A program made the position numbers and the translations under genes. From NCBI GenBank assembly GCA_015489095.1, contig WFMN01000238.1, positions 1-15,153 on the forward strand: 15,153 nt of DNA, read 5' to 3'. Shown piece by piece: positions 9,007 through 14,832 of this stretch. Position 1 is the stretch's first letter. Every line of letters begins with the position of its first letter. The notes under the pieces were generated by a model that saw only the letters and a list, made by a program, of their open reading frames with translations, had not been told where the DNA came from and made no database searches. Source of the stretch: Mariprofundaceae bacterium. GTDB taxonomy: Bacteria; Pseudomonadota; Zetaproteobacteria; Mariprofundales; J009.

Positions 9007-9045
9007 TGAGCAGATCGCAAAAAGTCCACGGACGGACTTTTTGCG
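9007..9045. repeat. palindromic repeat, copy 1 (left of toxin-antitoxin module)
   Basis: Bases 9007-9027 are identical to 9810-9830 (21 bases, TGAGCAGATCGC... through AAAGTCC). The right part forms a perfect 12-base-pair hairpin: CGCAAAAAGTCC 9016-9027 with GGACTTTTTGCG 9034-9045 and a 6-base loop. The A5 and T5 runs could let it act as a weak two-way terminator, for nuo on one side and the antitoxin gene on the other. The G+C-rich core is only four pairs, so a repeat element is the safer label. Confidence 0.75.
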
Positions 9046-9094
9046 GTGGGATCATAGGATGTGCGGTTGGAGGCTGTTCACCCTGACGCGGGGG

Positions 9095-9370
9095 CTAGAT
9101 GATCGACACCTCGACCTTTCGCCCCAGAACCGAAGCAAACCGTTCTAGGGTGGACAGTTTGATATCCTCGGAGTGATTCTCGATCCTTGAGATCGCCGAT
9201 TTTTTGGTGTGCAGCCGTTTGGCTATTTCTTCTTGGGTTAAGCCCGACGCCTCTCGGGCTTGGCGGAGCAGCGCGCCGATCTTGAACGCTTGGTAGCCTT
9301 CTTCGTAATCTTCCCTGAAGTCGGGATCGACAGCTTTCCGTTCACTGACATATTGTTGTAAGTCGCTCAT
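9095..9370 (-). CDS. Xre-family antitoxin of a type II toxin-antitoxin module
   Basis: This 91-residue protein is the likely antitoxin: in such modules it binds and neutralises the toxin and represses the shared promoter. Residues about 33-84 form a Cro/C1-type helix-turn-helix (LLRQAREASGLTQEEIAKRL, then KSAISRIENH and LSTLERFASVLGRKV). The N-terminal 30 residues are acidic and probably contact the toxin. Its ATG overlaps the toxin stop by four bases (ATGA at 9370-9367). AGGAGG (complement of 9376-9381) lies 5 bases upstream inside the toxin gene, giving strong coupled translation. The toxin-first gene order matches HigBA-like systems. The exact family is not certain. Confidence 0.88.
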   Translation of the reverse strand: MSDLQQYVSERKAVDPDFREDYEEGYQAFKIGALLRQAREASGLTQEEIAKRLHTKKSAISRIENHSEDIKLSTLERFASVLGRKVEVSII

Positions 9371-9717
9371 TGCGGCCTCCTGTTGGGATACTCCTTTTTC
9401 CGTGATTCTGCGATCTGGATCTCTTTTTTGGGTGTCTTTTGTGTTTTCTTTTGGAACCCGTGATTCAGGATCACTACGCTTTCACCATCGAAGAAGCCCA
9501 GCAGACGAAATATGTCATTCCCGCACTGTACGCGGACTTCCCATATATCGTCTGTGTTTACGAGTTTCTTGAAATATTTGGTTGGAACAACCGGCATCTC
9601 TTCGATCAGCCGAAGTGTCCATGTTACTTTCCGCGCCTGTTTTCCGGACAGGGAGTCCAAAAAGTCTATAATCGGGCACGCGCCCGAGTCAGAGCGATAG
9701 AACCGGATCGTTCTCAT
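9367..9717 (-). CDS. RelE/HigB-like (Gp49/DUF891-type) toxin
   Basis: The 116-residue product resembles RelE/ParE-superfamily toxins of the phage Gp49-like group, which in known members cut mRNA at the ribosome. Features seen are MRTIRFYRSDSGACPIIDFLD at the start, then IWEVRVQCGNDIFRLLGFF at about 58-76. These are followed by VVILNHGFQKKTQKTPKKEI at 81-100 and AESRKKEY, the standard C-terminal layout of the group. It is first in a two-gene operon and overlaps the antitoxin start by four bases. Two 60-base lines counted in this gene are 40% and 42% G+C, against 63% for a line of nuoN, which suggests acquisition by transfer. Biochemical activity is inferred from family only. Confidence 0.85.
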   Translation of the reverse strand: MRTIRFYRSDSGACPIIDFLDSLSGKQARKVTWTLRLIEEMPVVPTKYFKKLVNTDDIWEVRVQCGNDIFRLLGFFDGESVVILNHGFQKKTQKTPKKEIQIAESRKKEYPNRRPQ

Positions 9718-9723
9718 TCGCCA

Positions 9724-9745
9724 ATGTTAACACAGAGGTAAACAT
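9724..9745. promoter_or_regulatory. candidate autoregulatory operator of the toxin-antitoxin module
   Basis: An imperfect inverted repeat, TGTTAAC-N6-GTAAACA, extended by one A/T pair on each side (7 of 8 pairs match), lies 6 bases upstream of the toxin ATG. Antitoxins with this helix-turn-helix usually bind such a site. It overlaps the -10 box of the candidate promoter. Confidence 0.4.
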
Positions 9746-9752
9746 GCTGCAA
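9724..9752 (-). promoter_or_regulatory. candidate promoter of the toxin-antitoxin operon
   Basis: On the minus strand, TTGCAG (complement of 9747-9752) and TAACAT (complement of 9724-9729) are separated by 17 bases. They match the sigma70 consensus at 3 of 6 and 4 of 6 positions. Transcription would start very near the toxin ATG, leaving almost no leader, which agrees with the lack of a clear ribosome site there. This is a weak match supported mainly by position. Confidence 0.3.
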
Positions 9753-9809
9753 TGGTGGTTTCAGGTCTAACTCGTCGCCACGGTGGGGTTGACGATCGCG
9801 AACTATTGT

Positions 9810-9848
9810 TGAGCAGATCGCAAAAAGTCCGTCCATGGACTTCTTGCG
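9810..9848. repeat. palindromic repeat, copy 2 (right of toxin-antitoxin module), possible bamE terminator
   Basis: Bases 9810-9830 repeat 9007-9027 exactly. The hairpin arms are 9819-9830 and 9837-9848, with one mismatch and a 6-base loop. Read on the minus strand, the hairpin starts 6 bases after the bamE stop and ends in GGACTTTTTGCG, so it could help to end the bamE operon transcript. Its loop matches the reverse complement of the copy 1 loop better than the loop itself. Confidence 0.7.
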
Positions 9849-9854
9849 AAGTCG

Positions 9855-10190
9855 TCATTGTTGCGCTTTCCCGTCTCCCATGGCGCTGCGGTCGATCGAT
9901 TGCACCCGTAGTGACTGGTCATAGACCACCGTGACATGGCGGTTGCGCAGTTCGCCGGTCGCCTCATCCTCGTAGGACTCCACATAGACGGCGCGGTTGG
10001 GGTGCAGGATATCCTTGAGCACCGGTGTCCCCAGCAGGGTCTCGACGCGAAAACGGGTATCACCGACACTGATCGCCTCCACCTGCTTGCTGTGCAGCAC
10101 ATTGCCCTGTTGCACCGGGGTTTTCAGGCAGCCGGAGAGCGACAGCCCCACCATCAGCGGCAGCCATGCCAACGGATGGCGCCTCAACAT
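9855..10190 (-). CDS. bamE: outer membrane protein assembly factor BamE (SmpA/OmlA lipoprotein)
   Basis: BamE is a small lipoprotein of the BAM complex, which inserts beta-barrel proteins into the outer membrane. The 111-residue product begins with a lipoprotein signal peptide: basic start MLRRH, hydrophobic core, lipobox LSGC with the lipidated Cys at 21. Leu follows the Cys, consistent with outer-membrane sorting. The SmpA/OmlA domain follows: VEAISVGDTRFRVETLLGTP (about 41-60), then AVYVESYEDE and a beta strand HVTVVYDQSLRVQSID. The ATG at 10190 was chosen because it puts the signal peptide at the N-terminus. The open frame extends 24 codons upstream without signal character. The start overlaps the hldD stop by seven bases (ATGTTGA). 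Confidence 0.88.
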   Translation of the reverse strand: MLRRHPLAWLPLMVGLSLSGCLKTPVQQGNVLHSKQVEAISVGDTRFRVETLLGTPVLKDILHPNRAVYVESYEDEATGELRNRHVTVVYDQSLRVQSIDRSAMGDGKAQQ

Positions 10191-11152
10191 TGCGGACACG
10201 GCCCGCGATGACCGGCATCCAGCAGCTTCACATAGTCGGCGACGCCCGCCTCCAGCTCCCACCGCGGTTGCCAGTCGAGCAGTTGGCGGCTATCGCGCAG
10301 ATCCGCTTCGGTGTGGTTCTGGTAGAAGTCGAACGGGTTGTCGAAATACTCCACCTCCACCTCCACCCCCATGCTGCCGCGCAGGGCGTCGATCACATCG
10401 TTGAAGCAGCGAGCCCTGCCCGAGCCGACATTGCACACCCCCGATCGGGGGGCGGTCAAGGCGGCGAGGTTGGCCGCCACCACATCGCGGATATAGACAA
10501 AGTCGCGCCGCTGCTCGCCATATTTGAACAGCCGCGGGCGCTTTCCTGCCCGAATCTGCTCGTAGAGCTGCAGCATCATCGACGCGGTCTTGTTGCCGCT
10601 GCGTTCGTTTTTATGCCGTTCTCCCGGTCCGTACACATTGAAGTAGCGCAGGCCGATGATCACCGACGGATGGCGCCGATACCAGCGGGCGGCGATGCGA
10701 TCCATCGCCAGCTTGGAGAAGCCGTAGATGTTTTCCGGTTCCTCGCCCTTGCCGATGGCGTTGGGGGCGGGGGAGTTGCCATAGACCCCGGCGGAGGAGG
10801 CGTAGATCAGGCGGGTGCGCGACGCCGCGGTGGCGGCGAGCAGCTTGGCGAAGGCGTTGGTGTTGACCTCCACCATCCGCCGCTGATCCATCACCGTGGT
10901 GTCGGTGATGGCGGCCTCGTGAAACACTGCCGAGAAGCGGCCGGCGGCGATCTCATCGAGCAACTGCGCATCGTCGCAATCGGCGGCGCGTAGCTCACAG
11001 TCGAGCGGGCGCAGGTTGCGCCAGTCGCCGGAAGAGAAGTCATCGACCACCACCACATCGGTGTTGGGGCGCGCCAGCAGCGCGGCGGTAATGTTGGCGC
11101 CGATAAAACCGGCACCGCCGGTGACAAGGATGCGGTCCTGTTGTGGGTTCAC
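10184..11152 (-). CDS. hldD: ADP-L-glycero-D-manno-heptose-6-epimerase
   Basis: HldD converts ADP-D-glycero-D-manno-heptose to the L-glycero form, the heptose donor for the inner core of lipopolysaccharide, in the cytoplasm with bound NADP. The 322-residue protein is an extended short-chain dehydrogenase: GGAGFIG at 12-18 binds the cofactor, S119/S120 and YGFSK (Tyr143, Lys147) form the active site. RYFNVYGPGERHK (169-181) and LFKYGEQRRDFVY (208-220) match HldD rather than general sugar epimerases. The start is GTG at 11152, with AGGAG 8 bases upstream; GTGA overlaps the previous stop. The C-terminus carries a short extra tail ending CPQC, encoded where the gene runs into bamE. Confidence 0.9.
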   Translation of the reverse strand: MNPQQDRILVTGGAGFIGANITAALLARPNTDVVVVDDFSSGDWRNLRPLDCELRAADCDDAQLLDEIAAGRFSAVFHEAAITDTTVMDQRRMVEVNTNAFAKLLAATAASRTRLIYASSAGVYGNSPAPNAIGKGEEPENIYGFSKLAMDRIAARWYRRHPSVIIGLRYFNVYGPGERHKNERSGNKTASMMLQLYEQIRAGKRPRLFKYGEQRRDFVYIRDVVAANLAALTAPRSGVCNVGSGRARCFNDVIDALRGSMGVEVEVEYFDNPFDFYQNHTEADLRDSRQLLDWQPRWELEAGVADYVKLLDAGHRGPCPQC

Positions 11153-11574
11153 GCTTGTTGCTCCTGTTGGGGTGAATTCGCGATGCCGCGCCATTCGCGC
11201 TGCAGGTGTTCCAACGCGTGGATGGTGGCATCGTTGCAGATGCGGTAGCCGACACGGCCGTTGACGGCGGAGATCACGCTCAACGGGGAGTTGCCGCGCA
11301 CGGCATCGGCGGTAAGCCCCGCCTCCGCCATCAGGCGGGCGATCCACATCCCCAAGCCGGGCAGTTGGGCGATCTCCACGGCGTTGATCAGTTGCCGGCA
11401 GCGGTCAACCGGCACCTGATCGCCGGTTGCCCGCGACAGCGCTTCGGCATCCTCGCCGACAAAGGAGGCGAGCGGACGGCAGAGCAGTTGAAAGATGACG
11501 CGCTCCCGCTCCGAGAGCAGCTCGCGATCCTCCTGCAGCGGGAAGACGCCCGGCAGCGATTGCACCGCGCCCAT
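11149..11574 (-). CDS. hypothetical protein with helix-hairpin-helix-like (DUF4332-like) segment
   Basis: I do not firmly recognise this 141-residue soluble protein. Residues about 44-95 read LSRATGDQVPVDRCRQLI, then INAVEIAQLPGLGMWIARLMAEAGLTAD. This resembles tandem helix-hairpin-helix units with the LPGLG turn, as in DUF4332-type proteins. The following NSPLSVISAVNGRVGYRICNDATI and a Gln/Glu-rich tail have no known meaning to me. There is no signal peptide or membrane segment. The ATG at 11574 shares one base with the stop of the pentapeptide gene (TGATG), and AAGGAGG (complement of 11579-11585) precedes it by 4 bases. The open frame reads far upstream across the pentapeptide gene, which is a shadow. 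The family link is a weak inference. Confidence 0.75.
   Translation of the reverse strand: MGAVQSLPGVFPLQEDRELLSERERVIFQLLCRPLASFVGEDAEALSRATGDQVPVDRCRQLINAVEIAQLPGLGMWIARLMAEAGLTADAVRGNSPLSVISAVNGRVGYRICNDATIHALEHLQREWRGIANSPQQEQQA
11161..11165 (-). promoter_or_regulatory. ribosome binding site deciding the hldD GTG start
   Basis: AGGAG (complement of CTCCT) lies 8 bases before GTG 11152, inside the end of the preceding gene. The reading frame stays open 65 codons upstream, but only this GTG gives the cofactor motif at the usual N-terminal position. Confidence 0.7.
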
Positions 11575-11939
11575 CACCCCTCCTTGTAGGCGGTGTCGCC
11601 GGCGATGTAGGCGTATTTCAGCGCCCATTTGTTGATGGTGCAGCCCAAGCGGGTGGAGCCGGTCAGGTTGGCGCGGCGCAGCTTGGCTCCGCGAAGGTCG
11701 GCTTGGTTGAGGTTGGCGTAACGCAGATCGGCCTCGTAAAGATTGGCGCCGCGAAGATCGGCGCCCTGCAGGTTGCTGCGGCTTAGGTTGGCGCCGGAGA
11801 GGTTGCAGCGTTGCAGGTCGGCTCCCGCCAGTTGCGCGCCGGAGAGGTTGCAGCCGGAAAAGTCCATGCCGGCGAGCGACGCCCCCTCCAGTGAGTCTCC
11901 TGCCGCTACTTGTTCTACAACGGTGGCCACATTTGTCAT
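11574..11939 (-). CDS. pentapeptide-repeat protein
   Basis: The 121-residue product contains about 15 consecutive five-residue units of the A(D/N)LXX type, from about residue 18 to 94. Examples are GADLQ, GANLS, GADLR, GANLY, EADLR and QADLR. Such repeats fold into a right-handed square beta-helix. A C-terminal non-repeat part (TINKWALKYAYIAGDTAYKEG, without its last residues being repeats) would cap it. Known members have varied or unknown roles, including DNA gyrase protection, and the sequence gives no reason to choose one. The ATG at 11939 has GAGGAG (complement of 11946-11951) 6 bases upstream. An earlier ATG at 11981 lies inside the predicted promoter spacer and is rejected. It heads the operon with hldD and bamE. 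Confidence 0.87.
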   Translation of the reverse strand: MTNVATVVEQVAAGDSLEGASLAGMDFSGCNLSGAQLAGADLQRCNLSGANLSRSNLQGADLRGANLYEADLRYANLNQADLRGAKLRRANLTGSTRLGCTINKWALKYAYIAGDTAYKEG

Positions 11940-11945
11940 CAGCTT

Positions 11946-11951
11946 CTCCTC
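11946..11951 (-). promoter_or_regulatory. ribosome binding site deciding the pentapeptide-gene start
   Basis: GAGGAG on the minus strand lies 6 bases before ATG 11939. No comparable site precedes the in-frame ATG at 11981. Confidence 0.7.
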
Positions 11952-11971
11952 GCAATGGTCATCAGATGGCG

Positions 11972-12000
11972 ATGGTATCATGGATGCCGACCGCTTTCAA
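11972..12000 (-). promoter_or_regulatory. sigma70-like promoter of the pentapeptide-hldD-bamE operon
   Basis: On the minus strand, TTGAAA (complement of 11995-12000, 5 of 6 to consensus) is followed after 17 bases by TACCAT (complement of 11972-11977, 4 of 6). It lies in the 72-base gap between the mrcA stop and the operon's first ATG, about 30 bases upstream of that ATG. It would allow transcription independent of mrcA. Confidence 0.5.
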
Positions 12001-12011
12001 CATCGGCAGGG

Positions 12012-14378
12012 CTATAAGCCGGATTGAAAGAAGTTGTCGTCGTCCCCGTTGCGCTCAGCCTTGGCCGGGGGGGCAACCTGGGTGGGCGCCGTGCCGACGC
12101 GAAACGCCTCCAGAAAGGGGTGTTTGGTGCGATCGCCAGCCCGGGCGCCGGTTTTGGGGTCGATAGCCACCCACTCCACCCCCGGCGGCGCCACAAAATC
12201 GGCCTTGGGCAGACCTTGGTGGAACGCCTGCATCGCCTTGAGCCAGATCGGCAGCGCCGCGTGGGCGCCGGTTTCGTGCCGTCCCATGGTGGAGGGGACA
12301 TCGCGCCCGGTCCAGACGCCGGTGAGAATCTGCGGGGTAAAGCCGATGAACCATGCGTCCACCTGCTTGTTGGTGGTGCCGGTTTTGCCGGCGGCGGGGC
12401 GGTGCAACGCGCGCGCCCGCCGGCCGGTACCGCGCTGGATCACCCCGCGCATCATGTTGGTCACCAGAAAGGCATCGACACGGTCGAACACCCGCTCCGC
12501 CGGTTTCATCGACGCGTTGACCGCCAGCACCGGGTCGGCGTGGCAGACCTTGCAACGGAATCCGGCCACCGCGCGGTGGACGGTGGTACCGTTGCGATCC
12601 TGCACCTGCTGGATGGTGACCGGGCGCCACTTCTCTCCCCCCTTGGCGAGGGTGGCGTAGGCCATGGTCAGCTCATCCAGCGGCACCTCGGTCGCGCCCA
12701 GCGCCATCGACAGTTGGGCGGGAAAGGTGCGCGAGAAGGGGAGCTGCGCCAGCTTGCGTTGAAAGGTCTCCACCCCGATCTGCTGCAGCACCTTCACCGC
12801 CACCAGATTGCGCGAATGCTCGAGCGCGTTGCGCAGCGTCACCGCGCCGGCGAAGCGGTTTTTGTAGTTCTCCGGCCGCCAGAACTGCTCGGCGGACTGC
12901 TGGGCGAAGACCAGCGGGGTGTCCATCTCGATGGTGGCGGGGGTCAGCCCCTGCTCGATCGCGGTGGCGTAGAGCAGCGGTTTGAAGGCGCTTCCCGGTT
13001 GCCGTTTGGCCTGGCTTACGCGGTCGAATCCGCCGAACTTGTAGTCAAAGCCGCCCACCCGCGCCAGCACGGTGCCGCGATGCAGATCGAGGCTGTAGAG
13101 CGCCGCCTCCACCGACGGCTGCTGCGTTAGCCGTACTCCCCCCTTGTCGGTGCCTTGCAGCCAGATGGCGTCGCCCACCCGCCAGGTGGTGGCGGCCGGC
13201 GGGGTGTCTGTCTCCCGTTTCTCCGGCTTCTGCCACTGCCATTTCGGCTTGGGCAGCTGCCACTGATCGACGCCGTCGTTGACCAGCAGGCCGCCATCGT
13301 CGGCGATGGCGGTGATCAGCGCCGGCGCCAGCTCCCACGGCTGCGGCACCCCGTCGCTGCCCCACGGCTTGGCCGCCGCCCACTGCCGCAACTGCCCCTG
13401 CCGCGCCCCCTCAGGCAGATGGCGCGGCGGGCGATAGCGCTGCCGCTGCTCGATCGCCAGCACCCCTTGGCGCAGGGCGTGTTGCGCCGCGATCTCCTTC
13501 TCCGGCTGGTAGGGTACCAGAATGGTGAGCCCCTGGCGGCGCAGCGTGCGTTTGCCGAAGCGGGTCTGCAGTTGATTGAGGATGGCGCTGCCGTAGGCGT
13601 TGTTGAGCCGGTTCTCCGGCAGAGGGGCGAGCCTGACCGGTTCATCCATCGCCGCCGCTACCTGCTTGCGGGAGGCGAAGCCGTTGCGCGCCATCTGCTG
13701 CAACACCCAGTTGCGCCGCTGGATCGACTTGGCGAGGTTGATGTGGGGGGCGTAGCGCCCCGGCGCCTTGGGCAGCCCGGCCAGCATGGCGCACTCCGCC
13801 AAGGTCAGTTCGTCCAACTGCTTGCCGAAGTAGCGCCACGCCGCGGATGCCACGCCATAGGCGCCGCGACCCAGATAGATCTGATTGAGGTAGAGCGACA
13901 GGATCTCATCCTTGGAGAGCCGCTTTTCGATGCGTTCCGCCAGAATCAGCTCGCGAATCTTGCGGCTGTAGGAGCGTTCGGAGGTGAGCAGAAAGTTTTT
14001 CGCCACCTGCTGGGTGATGGTGGAGCCGCCCTGCACGGTGTGCCCCGCCTTGAAGTTGGCCACCGCGGCGGCGAAGATGCGCGCCGGGTTGACGCCGGGG
14101 TGCTGGTAAAAGTGCTCATCCTCCGCCGCCATGAACGCCCGCCGCAGTTGCAGCGGAATGCGCTGAAACGGGGTGAGGATGCGGTGCTCATCGGCATACT
14201 CCGCCACCAACTCCCCGCGATCGTTGAAGACCCGGCTGACCAGCGGCGGCTGGTAGTCGGCCAGCGAGGTGAGCGTGGGGAGGTTGCGCGAGAAATGGTA
14301 ATACCCTACAGTGACGCACATCACAGCAAGGAGCAGCGCGATCACGGTGAATTTGACGATGGAGACAAGCCATTGCAT
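12012..14378 (-). CDS. mrcA: penicillin-binding protein 1A (class A, bifunctional)
   Basis: PBP1A polymerises lipid II into glycan strands and cross-links the peptides in the periplasm. The 788-residue protein has an N-terminal membrane anchor (about 8-28). The GT51 glycosyltransferase domain follows, with catalytic Glu86 in EDEHFYQHPGV and GGSTITQQVAKN at 117-128. Next comes an OB-like insert (about 285-420), then the transpeptidase domain with SxxK Ser463-Lys466 (QPGSAFKP), SRN 522-524 and KTG 665-667. All catalytic motifs are intact. A CKVCH motif (609-613) lies between SRN and KTG, where PBP1A proteins often carry a Cys pair. The ATG at 14378 puts the anchor at the N-terminus. The open frame extends 35 codons upstream but overlaps the prepilin gene and looks like shadow. 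The ribosome site is weak. Confidence 0.95.
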   Translation of the reverse strand: MQWLVSIVKFTVIALLLAVMCVTVGYYHFSRNLPTLTSLADYQPPLVSRVFNDRGELVAEYADEHRILTPFQRIPLQLRRAFMAAEDEHFYQHPGVNPARIFAAAVANFKAGHTVQGGSTITQQVAKNFLLTSERSYSRKIRELILAERIEKRLSKDEILSLYLNQIYLGRGAYGVASAAWRYFGKQLDELTLAECAMLAGLPKAPGRYAPHINLAKSIQRRNWVLQQMARNGFASRKQVAAAMDEPVRLAPLPENRLNNAYGSAILNQLQTRFGKRTLRRQGLTILVPYQPEKEIAAQHALRQGVLAIEQRQRYRPPRHLPEGARQGQLRQWAAAKPWGSDGVPQPWELAPALITAIADDGGLLVNDGVDQWQLPKPKWQWQKPEKRETDTPPAATTWRVGDAIWLQGTDKGGVRLTQQPSVEAALYSLDLHRGTVLARVGGFDYKFGGFDRVSQAKRQPGSAFKPLLYATAIEQGLTPATIEMDTPLVFAQQSAEQFWRPENYKNRFAGAVTLRNALEHSRNLVAVKVLQQIGVETFQRKLAQLPFSRTFPAQLSMALGATEVPLDELTMAYATLAKGGEKWRPVTIQQVQDRNGTTVHRAVAGFRCKVCHADPVLAVNASMKPAERVFDRVDAFLVTNMMRGVIQRGTGRRARALHRPAAGKTGTTNKQVDAWFIGFTPQILTGVWTGRDVPSTMGRHETGAHAALPIWLKAMQAFHQGLPKADFVAPPGVEWVAIDPKTGARAGDRTKHPFLEAFRVGTAPTQVAPPAKAERNGDDDNFFQSGL
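14311..14324 (+). promoter_or_regulatory. CRP/Vfr-like palindrome upstream of the prepilin gene
   Basis: GTGA-N6-TCAC matches the core of the CRP-family binding site exactly. It lies 35 bases before the fimT-like ATG and inside the N-terminal coding part of mrcA. A weak sigma70-like pair (TTGCGC 14284-14289, 17 bases, TACAGT 14307-14312) overlaps it. The core is only eight fixed bases, so chance is a real alternative. Confidence 0.25.
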
Positions 14379-14832
14379 AGCGCCAACGCTACGGCCATCC
14401 GCAAAGCGGTGGCAAGCGGCGTCCGGCTTTACGCTGATCGAGGTGATGGTGGTGGTGGCGATTGTCGGCATCATCGTCGGCATCGCCGTGCCGGGCTACC
14501 AAAGCATGCGTGCGAAGCTGAATGTTTCCGGCGCCACCAGCACATTGATGGGTCATCTCAAGCAGGCGCGGCACTTGGCGATTGCTGAAGGGAGGTCGGT
14601 AGACATGGTGATTGCCGCCAGTAGTTATACCTTTGACAGCGGGGGAGCCAAGGAGCGAACCGTGCAGATGGTCTCGTTTGGTAACGCTACATTATCAAGT
14701 AGCGTCGCTACCTTTACCTTCAAAAGCCGGGGAACCTCAACAGCGGGGCATATCCAAATCTCCAGCGGCACGGTGTGCAAGCGGATTGAAATTAACACGA
14801 TCGGCCGCGCCTATCTGGCCGCGTGTCCATGA
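14359..14832 (+). CDS. FimT/GspH-like prepilin (minor type IV pilin or pseudopilin)
   Basis: This 157-residue protein is a minor pilin candidate, processed by a prepilin peptidase and inserted in the inner membrane before assembly. The cleavage motif G23-FTLIEVMVVVAIVGIIVG is standard, with Glu at mature position 5 and a hydrophobic helix at about 24-44. The GspH/FimT domain follows, with HLKQARHLAIAEGR at 66-79 and, near the end, KRIEINTIGRAYL. Cys140 and Cys156 could form the usual C-terminal disulfide loop. The ATG at 14359 has GGTGA at 14346-14350, 8 bases upstream, and gives a rather long 23-residue leader. No later start exists before the motif. Its start overlaps mrcA's by 20 bases. 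It probably serves type IV pilus assembly, since a pilV-like gene follows. Confidence 0.85.
   Translation: METSHCIAPTLRPSAKRWQAASGFTLIEVMVVVAIVGIIVGIAVPGYQSMRAKLNVSGATSTLMGHLKQARHLAIAEGRSVDMVIAASSYTFDSGGAKERTVQMVSFGNATLSSSVATFTFKSRGTSTAGHIQISSGTVCKRIEINTIGRAYLAACP

Noticed and set aside
9667..9672. TATAAT on the plus strand
   Set aside because: It lies inside the toxin gene, has no fitting -35 element about 17 bases upstream, and no plus-strand gene follows.
9439..9741. Plus-strand open frame opposite the toxin gene
   Set aside because: It is antisense to a recognisable RelE/HigB-like toxin, and its product has no family character.
9752..9934. Plus-strand open frame of 60 codons across the gap between toxin and bamE
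   Set aside because: It spans a palindromic repeat and the end of bamE, has no ribosome site, and its product shows no recognisable features.
10191..10262. Longer N-terminus for BamE
   Set aside because: The 24 extra residues would place the lipoprotein signal in the middle of the chain and lie fully inside hldD.
14379..14470. Promoter for mrcA on the minus strand (TTGCCA followed by TAGCGT)
   Set aside because: The -35 match is good, but the -10 candidate matches only three of six bases with 18-base spacing, so it is too weak to annotate.
13155..14588. 477-codon plus-strand open frame opposite mrcA
   Set aside because: It is antisense to intact PBP1A catalytic motifs and its product lacks domain features; it is a shadow frame.
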